The position numbers and the translations under genes were made by a program. Below, piece by piece: positions 17,067 to 24,621 of a stretch of DNA of 64,000 nucleotides (positions are counted from its first letter, which is position 1; each line of letters starts with the position of its first letter). Location of the stretch: positions 4,526,001 to 4,590,000 of the forward strand of contig NZ_CP034539.1 of assembly GCF_003963535.1 (NCBI RefSeq). Reading direction: 5' to 3'. The notes below the pieces were generated by a model, which did no database searches, had not been told where the DNA came from, and saw only the letters and a program-made list of their open reading frames with translations. This DNA is from Streptomyces cyaneochromogenes. GTDB lineage: Bacteria > Actinomycetota > Actinomycetes > Streptomycetales > Streptomycetaceae.

Positions 17067-17245
17067 GCGCGGACCTCCACTGGTTCAAGAGCAGCTACAG
17101 CGGCGACCAGGGCGAGTGCGTAGAAGTAGCCCTCACCCCCACCACCATCCACCTCCGCGACTCCAAGACCCCCAAGGACCACGAACAGAAGGCCGTCCAG
17201 ATAACCCCCATCACCTGGACGACCTTCCTCAACTCCCTGCTCTAG
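17063..17245 (+). CDS. DUF397 protein
   Basis: A 60-residue DUF397 protein. LHWFKSSYSGDQGECVEVAL and RDSKTPKD are the family hallmarks, and TWTTFLNSLL is the usual C-terminus. The ATG overlaps the XRE stop (ATGA), so the two are made together; in this family the small protein is thought to bind or modulate its XRE partner. Its stop shares CTAG (17242-17245) with the convergent SnoaL gene. Confidence 0.93.
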   Translation: MSADLHWFKSSYSGDQGECVEVALTPTTIHLRDSKTPKDHEQKAVQITPITWTTFLNSLL

Positions 17246-18183
17246 AACATCCCGTTGTCGTTCGCGGACGTAGCCGGCACATCCTGGATCACGTCCCAGT
17301 GCTCCACGATCTTCCCGCCCCGCACCCGGAACAGATCCACGATCGCCTGACCCCGCTCCCCCGGCGCGTTCACGTAGTGACTGTGGACGGCCACGAGGTC
17401 ACCCTCGGCGATCACCCGCTTCGGCGTCACCTTCAGCTGCGGGAACGCCGCGAAGTACCCGCCCAGCCCCGACTTCACGCCCTCCACACCATCCGCGATG
17501 TTCGGGTTGTGCTGGTGGTACTCAGGACCCCAGTAGCGGTCGATCGCGGACAGATCCTTCCGCACGAGCAGCTGGTCGAAGGCCTTGGTGACGAGCTGCT
17601 TGTTGTACGCCGTCAGCCACCCCGGCCCCGGCCGCTCCGTCCGCGGCCAACTCTCCGTCGAGAACATGTCGTTGCCGTTGGCCGAAGTCGCCGGCACGTC
17701 CTGCCCCACGTCCCAGTGCTCGGCGATCTTCCCGTCCTGGAACCGGAAGATGTCGAAGACGGCCTGCCCGCGCGCACCCGGCGTCGCGACGACGTTGGAG
17801 TGCACCAGGACGAGGTCGCCCTCGGAGATGACCCGCTTGATGTCGTACGAGAAGTCCGGGAACTGCTGGTGGACGGCCTTGCCCAGGTTCTTCAACGTCT
17901 CCGCGCCGTCGGGCGCGAGCGGGTTGTGCTGGATGTAGTCCGGGCGGACGTAACGGTCGACGACGGCCGTGTCGCCCTGCTCGAAGACGCCCTTGAGGAC
18001 GCGGACGGCGACGGCCTTCTGGTAGCCGAGGCGGGCGGAGTCGTCGTAGCCGGAAAGCACGGACACGTGGGTGACCGGCACGGACGCGAGGGCCGGCACG
18101 GCGGCGGCGCCCAGCAGCGCGGCGGAGGCGACGAAGGCGGCAAGTGCCCTGCGGACAGGGCGGACAGGCGTGGTGGGGGGCAT
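17242..18183 (-). CDS. Exported protein with two SnoaL-like domains
   Basis: A 313-residue protein. A signal peptide (PVRRALAAFVASAALLGAAAVPALA) is followed by two tandem SnoaL/NTF2-like domains, about 45-165 and 178-313. They repeat the same landmarks: RYVRPDYIQHNP and RYWGPEYHQHNP; ISEGDLVLVHSN and IAEGDLVAVHSH; KIAEHWDV and KIVEHWDV, both ending DVPATSAN. The protein therefore arose by internal duplication. SnoaL domains may be cyclases, isomerases or ligand binders. The ATG at 18183 follows GGAGAGAG. It is divergent from the aldo/keto reductase. Confidence 0.88.
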   Translation of the reverse strand: MPPTTPVRPVRRALAAFVASAALLGAAAVPALASVPVTHVSVLSGYDDSARLGYQKAVAVRVLKGVFEQGDTAVVDRYVRPDYIQHNPLAPDGAETLKNLGKAVHQQFPDFSYDIKRVISEGDLVLVHSNVVATPGARGQAVFDIFRFQDGKIAEHWDVGQDVPATSANGNDMFSTESWPRTERPGPGWLTAYNKQLVTKAFDQLLVRKDLSAIDRYWGPEYHQHNPNIADGVEGVKSGLGGYFAAFPQLKVTPKRVIAEGDLVAVHSHYVNAPGERGQAIVDLFRVRGGKIVEHWDVIQDVPATSANDNGMF

Positions 18184-18205
18184 GGCGCTCTCTCCAGAGA
18201 TGAAT

Positions 18206-18219
18206 ATTGAAAGTTCAAT
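18206..18219. promoter_or_regulatory. Palindrome ATTGAA-AG-TTCAAT
   Basis: A 14-base inverted repeat just upstream of the double-SnoaL gene, on its 5' side. It could be the operator of an unlinked regulator. No regulator gene is adjacent. Confidence 0.45.
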
Positions 18220-18242
18220 CTCGCACTGCGCATAGGAAAGCA

Positions 18243-18257
18243 CTAACTTCCAGTTAG
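18243..18257. promoter_or_regulatory. Dyad CTAACT-TCC-AGTTAG in divergent promoter region
   Basis: A perfect 15-base dyad between the SnoaL and aldo/keto reductase genes. To its right, TTGCCT (18270-18275) and TAGCGT (18295-18300) are spaced 19 bases, the wide spacing seen in MerR-controlled promoters. The ATG of the reductase follows the -10 box by seven bases. Confidence 0.5.
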
Positions 18258-18307
18258 CGTCAAGATCCCTTGCCTAGAGCGCACTCCACACAGCTAGCGT
18301 TCAAGCC

Positions 18308-19300
18308 ATGGAGTACACGCAGCTCGGACGCACGGGACTCAAGGTCAGCCGACTCGTCCTCGGCACCATGAACTTCGGCCCGCAGACGGACGAAGCGGAC
18401 AGCCACGCGATCATGGACGCGGCGCTGGACGCGGGCATCAACTTCTTCGACACCGCCAACGTGTACGGCTGGGGCGAGAACAAGGGCCGTACCGAAGCCA
18501 TCATCGGCAACTGGTTCGCGAAGGGCGGCGAGCGGCGCGACAAGGTCGTCCTCGCCACCAAGGTGTACGGCAACATGGGCGCCGACGGCCCGGCGTGGCC
18601 CAACCACGACAAACTGTCGGCCCTGAACATCCGGCGCGCCGTGGACGCTTCGCTCAAGCGGCTGCAGACCGACTACATCGACGTGTACCAGTTCCACCAC
18701 ATCGACCGCGCCACTCCCTTCGAGGAGATCTGGCAGGCCATCGACGTGCTGGTCCAGCAGGGGAAGATCCTCTACGTCGGGTCCTCCAACTTCCCCGGGT
18801 ACAAGATCGCCCAGGCCAATGAGATCGCCGCCCGGCGCGGCGGCACCATCGGCCTCGTCAGCGAGCAGTGCCTGTACAACCTCTACGAGCGCCGCGTCGA
18901 GATGGAGGTCATCCCGGCCGCGCAGGAGTACGGCCTCGGCGTCATCCCGTGGTCCCCGCTGCACGGCGGGCTGCTCGGGGGCGTCATCAAGAAGGAGGTC
19001 GAGGGCGGACGGCGCAGCTCGGGGCGGGCCGCCGAGGTCCTCGCCGACCCCGCCGTACGCGCGAAGATCCAGGCGTACGAGGACCTGCTCGACAAGCACG
19101 GCCTGGAGCCCGGCGAGGCGGCCCTGGCCTGGCTGCTCACCCGCCCGGGTGTCACCGGCCCGATCGTCGGCCCGCGCACGGCCGAGCAGCTCGAATCCGC
19201 CCTGCGCGCCGCCGAGTTGGAGCTGAGCGAGGAGCTGCTGGCCGGGCTGGACGAGATCTTCCCGGGTCCGGGGCCCTCTCCGGAGGCCTTCGCCTGGTAG
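18308..19300 (+). CDS. Aldo/keto reductase
   Basis: A 330-residue TIM-barrel reductase, likely NADPH-dependent. The catalytic tetrad is visible: D48, Y53, K85 and H130 (DTANVYGWG, ATKVYG, YQFHHID). The C-terminal cofactor region GPIVGPRTAEQLESAL is typical of the AKR11/potassium-channel-beta-like group. The ATG at 18308 lacks a ribosome site and sits seven bases after a -10 box, so the mRNA is probably leaderless. The natural substrate is unknown. It is divergent from the double-SnoaL protein and may share its control. Confidence 0.93.
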   Translation: MEYTQLGRTGLKVSRLVLGTMNFGPQTDEADSHAIMDAALDAGINFFDTANVYGWGENKGRTEAIIGNWFAKGGERRDKVVLATKVYGNMGADGPAWPNHDKLSALNIRRAVDASLKRLQTDYIDVYQFHHIDRATPFEEIWQAIDVLVQQGKILYVGSSNFPGYKIAQANEIAARRGGTIGLVSEQCLYNLYERRVEMEVIPAAQEYGLGVIPWSPLHGGLLGGVIKKEVEGGRRSSGRAAEVLADPAVRAKIQAYEDLLDKHGLEPGEAALAWLLTRPGVTGPIVGPRTAEQLESALRAAELELSEELLAGLDEIFPGPGPSPEAFAW

Positions 19301-19463
19301 TCCTCTCCCCTTCCCCTCGCCCGCCTTCTTGGGCTCCGTTCCATCGAACGGTTGAACAAGGAGGCAGCGGGCGGACGACGCGGAGCATCCCCTCCGCTCG
19401 CCAGACTTGCCGCGCCGCCGCGTAACGGACGTGGCGGCGCGACAGGTCAGGAGGACCCCCCAC

Positions 19464-20636
19464 ATGTCCAGGGACTTCAGCAGGCGCCGACTGCTCGCCA
19501 CGGGGGCCGGGGTCGCGCTCGGCGGTGCCGCCGCGGTCTCGGCGTCCGGCGTGCCGGCCAACGCGAACGCCCTCTCCGCGAGCAACTCCTTCGCGAGCAC
19601 CCTCTCGTCCGGCCCCCGAGTCCGCGAGGAGACCCGCTCGCTCGAGGAGTTGTACGCGGCCGCCGTCGCCGAGGGCGGCAAGCTCGTCCTCTACCAGGGC
19701 GGGGACGTCGACAGCCAGGCGGCCGGTGTGCGGGCCGCCTTCGGTGAGCGGTTCCCCGACATAGATCTGACGGTCGTCGTCGACTACAGCAAGTACCACG
19801 ACGTCCGCGTCGACAACCAGCTCGCGACCGGCACCCTGGTCCCCGACGTCGTACAGCTGCAGACCCTCCAGGACTTCACCCGCTGGAAGCGCGAGGGCAG
19901 GCTGCTGCCCTACAAGCCCGCCGGGTTCTCCAAGGTCCACGAGGGGTTCAAGGACCCGGACGGCGCCTGGACCGCGCTGATGGTCATCGGCTTCAGCTTC
20001 ATGTACGGCATCGAGGCGGCCGGCGCCCACGCGCCCAGGACGCCCCTCGACCTCGTCGACCCGCGCTGGAAGGGGCAGATCGCCTCCTCCTACCCGCACG
20101 ACGACGACGCGGTGCTCTACCTCTTCTCCCTCTACCAGCGGACCTACGGCTGGGACTGGGTGGCCGAGTTCGCCGCGCAGCAGCCGCAGTTCGCCCGTGG
20201 CTCGCACACGCCGGGCCTCGCGGTCAACGGCAAGCAGAAGGCCATCGGCGTCGGGGGGTCGGGCAGCGCGGTGTCGACGTCGACCGTGACGAAGTGGGTC
20301 GTGCCCGAGGGGCACCCCTTCATGGCGTGGGGGCAGCGGGCCGCCGTGCTGAAGCAGGCCGCCAACCCGACCGCCGGCAAGCTGTACCTGAACTGGGCGC
20401 TGTCCGAGGAGCGGCAGAAGGCCGCCTTCAACGGCTGGTCGGTGCGCACGGACGTCACCCCGTCCCCCGGTCTGAAGCCGGTGTGGGAGAACCCGGACGC
20501 CCATGTGGACGGCTTCCCGAAGTTCATGGAGGACCGCGCCGCGATCGAGCGCCTGAAGCAGACCTTCGCGCTGTACTTCGGCGAAGTGAAGGGCGACCCC
20601 ACGCCGGGCTGGCTCGGGCTGCACCCGGGACGCTGA
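19464..20636 (+). CDS. Tat-exported extracellular solute-binding protein
   Basis: A 390-residue binding protein of the type-2 periplasmic fold. The N-terminus MSRDFSRRRLLATGAGVALG is a twin-arginine signal. LYAAAVAEGGKLVLYQGGDV and the later PLDLVDPRWKGQIASSYPHD resemble iron (Fbp-type) or polyamine/thiamine binding proteins. The ATG at 19464 follows CAGGAGGA. No ABC permease or ATPase lies next to it, so the transporter partner, if any, is elsewhere. Ligand unknown. Confidence 0.88.
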   Translation: MSRDFSRRRLLATGAGVALGGAAAVSASGVPANANALSASNSFASTLSSGPRVREETRSLEELYAAAVAEGGKLVLYQGGDVDSQAAGVRAAFGERFPDIDLTVVVDYSKYHDVRVDNQLATGTLVPDVVQLQTLQDFTRWKREGRLLPYKPAGFSKVHEGFKDPDGAWTALMVIGFSFMYGIEAAGAHAPRTPLDLVDPRWKGQIASSYPHDDDAVLYLFSLYQRTYGWDWVAEFAAQQPQFARGSHTPGLAVNGKQKAIGVGGSGSAVSTSTVTKWVVPEGHPFMAWGQRAAVLKQAANPTAGKLYLNWALSEERQKAAFNGWSVRTDVTPSPGLKPVWENPDAHVDGFPKFMEDRAAIERLKQTFALYFGEVKGDPTPGWLGLHPGR

Positions 20637-20646
20637 ACCCTGTCGG

Positions 20647-20677
20647 TTCACTGTCATTCACTGTCGTTTACAACAGT
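20647..20677 (+). promoter_or_regulatory. Direct repeats and dyad upstream of the two-component system
   Basis: TTCACTGTC occurs at 20647-20655 and again at 20657-20665, ten bases apart, and ACTGT-N8-ACAGT (20660-20677) forms a dyad overlapping the second copy. The site lies about 75 bases before the histidine kinase and may bind its own response regulator. Confidence 0.5.
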
Positions 20678-20747
20678 CACACGAGTAACGGCTTAAACTC
20701 CTGACGGCATCGCCGCTTCCCATCGGCCCGTCCAGGGAGTCACCGCC

Positions 20748-21959
20748 GTGCCCGCCACCGCTCTCGCCGTTCGCCCGTCCCGCCTGTCGGCCCGGCACCT
20801 CCCGCACCTGGTCTTCCTGGTCGCCGCTGCCGGCACCCTCGTACGGCTCGTCGAGCTCAACAACGAACTGTGCTGGTCCGTCGCGCCGCCCATGGCCGTA
20901 CTGGCCCTGCTGTACGCCGCCGGGCCGGCCCCGTGGGAGCGGCTGGGCCGGGCGGGGCGGCCGGTCTGGTTCGGGCTGCTCCTGCTGTTGTGGTCGTGGG
21001 TGGCCTGGGTCCTGCCCACGCCGCTCACCTTCGGATACGCGTGGCTGGCCGTGCCGCTGGCCGTCCTGGCGCTGCGCATGCCCACCCGTGCGGAGCGGGC
21101 GGTGGCCCTCGGCGTCCTCACAGTGCTGCTGATGGCGGCGCTCGTCCGGGCCGGCGGCGGCCTCGACCCGGATCTGCTGGCACCGCCGGTCACGGCCCTG
21201 TGGGCGACCGTCCTGCTCTACCGCGGCCAGCAGCGGCTGACCCGCGAACTGGCCGACACCCGGGGCGAGTTGGCGCGTCGCCAGCGGGAGGCCGGGCGGC
21301 TGGCCGAACGGGCCCGCATCGCCCGCGACCTGCACGACACGCTCGCCCAGGAACTCGCGGGCAGCCGCATGCTCCTCCAGGCCGCCGAACGCGACTGGGA
21401 CCGCCGCCCGCAGGCGGCCCGGCGCCAGGTGCGGCTGGTCACCGACGCGCTCGGCGACCACCTCGCCCAGACCCGCGGCATCATCGACGACCTCACCCCG
21501 CCCGCCCTCGCCCGGGACGGCCTGGAGGCGGCACTGCGTGAGCTGACCGCCCGCACGGGTTCCGCCGCCGGGGCGCCCGGGATCTCCTTCAGCGCCGAGA
21601 ACCCGCCCGCCGCCCTTCCCGTGGAGCAGGCCGTGGCGCTGCTCCGGGTGACCCAGGGCCTCCTCGCCAACGCCTGCGAACACGCCCGCGCCACGCACGT
21701 GCACGTCACCCTGATCCAGGGCGGGTCCGTCGCCGCCGTCGAGGTCCGCGACGACGGTGTGGGGTTCGAGCCGGAACCCGTACGGTCGGCCACCTCCAGG
21801 GACGGGCGCGGGTTCGGGCTCGCCGGGGCACGCGAGCGGCTCGGCGCCCTCGGCGGCACGCTCACCGTCGACACCGCGCCCGGCCACGGCACCCGCGTCC
21901 GGGCGACGCTGCCGGTCGCACGGGCCGCCGAGGACCGCGTCCCGGTCGGCGCCCGATGA
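20748..21959 (+). CDS. NarL-type sensor histidine kinase
   Basis: A 403-residue membrane kinase. About five or six hydrophobic segments fill residues 18-158; a coiled-coil (about 160-190) leads to the HisKA_3 box RARIARDLHDTLAQ with phosphorylatable H196. The ATPase domain shows the N-box LLANACEHARA and G-box DDGVGFEP and GRGFGLAGARERL. The GTG at 20748 follows GGGAG. It overlaps the response regulator by ATGA, so the two are a cognate pair. The signal is unknown. Confidence 0.93.
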   Translation: MPATALAVRPSRLSARHLPHLVFLVAAAGTLVRLVELNNELCWSVAPPMAVLALLYAAGPAPWERLGRAGRPVWFGLLLLLWSWVAWVLPTPLTFGYAWLAVPLAVLALRMPTRAERAVALGVLTVLLMAALVRAGGGLDPDLLAPPVTALWATVLLYRGQQRLTRELADTRGELARRQREAGRLAERARIARDLHDTLAQELAGSRMLLQAAERDWDRRPQAARRQVRLVTDALGDHLAQTRGIIDDLTPPALARDGLEAALRELTARTGSAAGAPGISFSAENPPAALPVEQAVALLRVTQGLLANACEHARATHVHVTLIQGGSVAAVEVRDDGVGFEPEPVRSATSRDGRGFGLAGARERLGALGGTLTVDTAPGHGTRVRATLPVARAAEDRVPVGAR

Positions 21960-22648
21960 GCGACGACGCGGCCGAGCCGCTGCGGCTGCTGATCGTCGAC
22001 GACCACACCGTCGTACGGGCCGGTCTGCGCGCCCTGCTCGAAGGCGAGCCCGGTTTCGAGGTCGTCGGCGAGACCGGCGACGGCACCGACGCCGTACGCC
22101 TGGTGGGGCGGCTGCGCCCCGACGTCGTCCTCATGGACCTCCGGCTCACCGACCCGGGCAGGTCCCCTGCCGGAGCCGACGGCGTCGAACGCGTCGCCGA
22201 CATGGACGGCATCGAGGCCACCCGCCGGATCCTCGCGGCCGGCACCGGGGTCCGGGTCGTCATGCTCACCAGCCACGGCCGTACGGCCGACGTCCTGCGG
22301 GCCGTCGAGGCCGGCGCCCGCGGCTACGTCCTCAAGGCGGGCCCGCCCGAGGAGCTGTTCCGTGCCGTGCGGGCCGCGGCGGCGGGGGGCATGGCGCTGG
22401 CGCCGGAGGCCGCCGCGAGTGTCGTCGGGCACGCGGTCGAGCCGGGGCCGGTGCTCAGCGAACGGGAGATCGAGGTCGTACGGCTGCTCGCCCGGGGGCA
22501 CAGCAACCGCGCCATCGCGAACACGCTGTTCCTGGCCGAGGCGACGGTCAAGACCCACCTCGTACGGATCTACCGCAAGCTCGGCACCGAGAACCGGGCC
22601 GCGACCGTCAGCGAGGCCGTCCGGCTGGGGCTGATCGAGCTCGCCTGA
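21956..22648 (+). CDS. NarL/LuxR-family response regulator with receiver insertion
   Basis: A 230-residue regulator. The receiver domain has the acidic pair DD15-16, phospho-acceptor D61 (VVLMDLRL) and conserved K near ARGYVLKAG. The LuxR-type helix-turn-helix lies at about 168-225 (LSEREIEVVRLLARGHSNRA). Between D61 and the usual MDGIEATRRI it carries about 20 extra residues (TDPGRSPAGADGVERVAD), a region that is only three to five residues in most NarL proteins. The ATG overlaps the kinase stop. Confidence 0.92.
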   Translation: MSDDAAEPLRLLIVDDHTVVRAGLRALLEGEPGFEVVGETGDGTDAVRLVGRLRPDVVLMDLRLTDPGRSPAGADGVERVADMDGIEATRRILAAGTGVRVVMLTSHGRTADVLRAVEAGARGYVLKAGPPEELFRAVRAAAAGGMALAPEAAASVVGHAVEPGPVLSEREIEVVRLLARGHSNRAIANTLFLAEATVKTHLVRIYRKLGTENRAATVSEAVRLGLIELA

Positions 22649-22699
22649 CCGGCGGGCGGCGAGAGAGGGCGCCGACGGCCGAGCGGCCGGCCACGGCTC

Positions 22700-22789
22700 C
22701 TACCTTCCGAGGGCCGCCGCCAGCGCCACCACCACGAACATCAACACAAGCGCACCGGCCATGATCCGGTTCCGGGTTTTCGGGTCCAC
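22700..22789 (-). CDS. 29-residue single-helix membrane peptide
   Basis: GTG at 22789 starts VDPKTRNRIM and is followed by a hydrophobic helix (AGALVLMFVVVALAAALGR) to the stop. The basic N-terminus and single helix predict a small membrane protein with N-in topology. It lies ten bases after the ThpR stop on the same strand and is probably in its operon. Its size keeps it below usual gene-calling limits. Function unknown. Confidence 0.6.
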   Translation of the reverse strand: MDPKTRNRIMAGALVLMFVVVALAAALGR

Positions 22790-22799
22790 GGGACCGAGC

Positions 22800-23372
22800 C
22801 TAACCGGCCCCTCCGAGCGGCCAGCGGGCGACCGCCTCGTACCGGGGCTGCTCGCCCGCCACCCCGGACTTCGGCAGATTGCTGCGCACCAGCGCCAGCT
22901 CGGCCACCGTCCAGGTCCGGCTCGTGAACTCGGCGAGGGTCGCCACATACGGCCGTACGTCCACCGCCGACCGGCTCCTGGCCACCGTCAGGTGGGCCTT
23001 GTACCGCCGGTGCTCCCCCATCGGCACCCCCGCCTTGCGCGCCGCCGCCTCGCTGCGGTCGGCCAGCAGCCGCAGTGTCGCCAGGTCCCCCTCCGCCCCC
23101 GTCCACAGGGCCCGCCCGTGCCCGAACTGGCCGCCGCCGCTGAGGGCCAACGGGAAGGACGGCGTACGGTGCGCGGCACGCTCCAGACGGGCCGACAGGT
23201 CGGGTACGAGGTCGTCGTCGACCTCGCCGTAGAAGGCGAGGGTGAAGTGCCAGCCGGGGCGGCCGGTCCAGCGCAGCCGGTCCGCGCCGGGCAACCCGCG
23301 CAACTCCGCGACCTCGGCGGCGAGTTCACGGGTCACGTCCTCGGGCGGCAGTACGGCGGCGAAGAGTCTCAT
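22800..23372 (-). CDS. thpR: RNA 2',3'-cyclic phosphodiesterase (2H family)
   Basis: A 190-residue 2H phosphoesterase. The two HxT motifs are HFTLAF (H42, T44) and HLTVAR (H127, T129), which define the catalytic pair. MRLFAAVLPPEDV is the family N-terminus. ThpR/LigT proteins open 2',3'-cyclic phosphate ends of RNA and can ligate tRNA halves in vitro. It is divergent from a GNAT gene with only 26 bases between the starts, so their promoters overlap. Confidence 0.92.
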   Translation of the reverse strand: MRLFAAVLPPEDVTRELAAEVAELRGLPGADRLRWTGRPGWHFTLAFYGEVDDDLVPDLSARLERAAHRTPSFPLALSGGGQFGHGRALWTGAEGDLATLRLLADRSEAAARKAGVPMGEHRRYKAHLTVARSRSAVDVRPYVATLAEFTSRTWTVAELALVRSNLPKSGVAGEQPRYEAVARWPLGGAG

Positions 23373-23398
23373 GGCACCCAGCCTGGCACGATGAGGGG

Positions 23399-23917
23399 AT
23401 GGAGATCATCATCCGGGACGGCGGGCCCGACGACATCCCCGCGATACTCGGCATGCTCGACAGCGGTGTGGAGTGGCTGGTCGCGCAGGGGCGGACCGGG
23501 CAGTGGGGGACGAAGCCGCTGTCGCAGAGCCCGAAGACGGTGGAGTCGGTGGCCCGGTACATGGACGAGGGCGATGTCTTCATGGCCGAGGTCGACGGCG
23601 TGCCCGCCGCCACCCTCACCCTCACCGACTCGCCCGGCCCCTACCTGGCCCACCTCCCGCCGGCCGGCGAGCCCGAGCGCTACATCCACTGGCTCGCCTC
23701 CGACCGCCGCTTCAAGGGCCACGGCGTGGGCAGCGCCCTGCTCACGCACGCCGCCGAGGTGACCCGGCGAGCAGGCGTCTCCCTGCTGCGCGTGGACTGC
23801 TACGCGGGCGCCGACGGCAAGCTCGTCCGGTACTACGAGAGCAACGGCTTCGTCCGCACCGAGACGTACAAGGGGACGGACGACTGGCCGGGGCAGGTGC
23901 TGGCCCGGAGGGTTTAG
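23399..23917 (+). CDS. GNAT-family N-acetyltransferase
   Basis: A 172-residue acetyltransferase. The acetyl-CoA motif is RFKGHGVGSALLTHAAEV, and LRVDCYAGADGKLVRYYESN with FVRTETY forms the C-terminal motif B. It has an N-terminal IIIRDGGPDDIPAILGML typical of the fold. The substrate is unknown. The ATG at 23399 has GAGGGG directly before it and CACGAT six bases upstream, so it may be leaderless. Confidence 0.9.
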   Translation: MEIIIRDGGPDDIPAILGMLDSGVEWLVAQGRTGQWGTKPLSQSPKTVESVARYMDEGDVFMAEVDGVPAATLTLTDSPGPYLAHLPPAGEPERYIHWLASDRRFKGHGVGSALLTHAAEVTRRAGVSLLRVDCYAGADGKLVRYYESNGFVRTETYKGTDDWPGQVLARRV

Positions 23918-23966
23918 TCGCCTCGGTGCCGTGAGCGTGACCATGGCCACACGTGACGCCGTCACC

Positions 23967-23979
23967 GTGCGTATCGTTG
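23967..23979 (+). promoter_or_regulatory. Second copy of the Uma2 promoter element
   Basis: GTGCGTATCGTTG, identical to 13491-13503. Here it is 49 bases from the ATG at 24029, which has its own ribosome site, so this copy would give a leadered transcript. Confidence 0.55.
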
Positions 23980-24028
23980 TACTGCGCGGCTGGCCGTGAC
24001 CGAGCGGCAGCCGGGGAGGAGCGCCACG

Positions 24029-24616
24029 ATGACCGTCCTTGACGACAGGATCGAGATGGCCGAGGAGTGCGGCGAGCTGACTCTGGACGTCCTGTTCGAG
24101 TGGCTCGAGAAGATGCCCATCCCCGAGGGAACGAAGGTCGAGATCGTCGGGGGGAACATCTTCATGTCACCGCAGCGGCAGAACCACTGGGAGATCATCT
24201 TCGACATCGCGGAGCAGTTGCGCGCCAAGTATCCCCGCAAGCGGTTGGCATCGGATGTGCGGATCGACTTCCCCGGGCATCTGAACGGCTTCGCCTGCGA
24301 TCTGGCGGCCATGGCCGAGCGGTCGGTGAAGGACAGCAAGGGCCGTTGGCGCTATCAGGACGTCGAATTCGTGGCCGAGGTCATCTCCAAGGACACCGCG
24401 GGCAACGACTACGGCCCGAAAAAGGACACCTACGCCGCGGCCGAAGTGCCGGTGTACCTGATCGTGGATCCGTACACCGGCGAGTGGCATCTGCACACCC
24501 TGCCGAAGGACGGCAAGTACCACAGCGACGTCAGTTTTTCCTTCGGCGAGGACATCAACCTGACCGGTACCCCGGTCGGCCTCACCCTCAAAACCGACGA
24601 GTTCCCCCGCGACTGA
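24029..24616 (+). CDS. Uma2-family (DUF820) putative endonuclease, copy 2
   Basis: A 195-residue paralogue of 13509-14069. The proteins match through most of their length: EKMPIPEGTKVEIVGGNIFM, RIDFPGHLNGFACD, RYQDVEFVAEVISKDT, NDYGPKK and the common end TLKTDEFPRD. The putative active-site residues E and K in the EVIS...KK region are kept. The ATG at 24029 follows GGGGAGGAG at seven bases; a GTG at 23996 would add eleven residues but lacks a ribosome site. It converges on the MFS gene five bases away. Confidence 0.9.
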   Translation: MTVLDDRIEMAEECGELTLDVLFEWLEKMPIPEGTKVEIVGGNIFMSPQRQNHWEIIFDIAEQLRAKYPRKRLASDVRIDFPGHLNGFACDLAAMAERSVKDSKGRWRYQDVEFVAEVISKDTAGNDYGPKKDTYAAAEVPVYLIVDPYTGEWHLHTLPKDGKYHSDVSFSFGEDINLTGTPVGLTLKTDEFPRD

Positions 24617-24621
24617 CGCCC

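Noticed and set aside
16260..17245. XRE/DUF397 as a novel toxin-antitoxin system
   Set aside because: The pair is a common actinobacterial arrangement already described. Nothing here is unusual beyond the neighbour at 15739.
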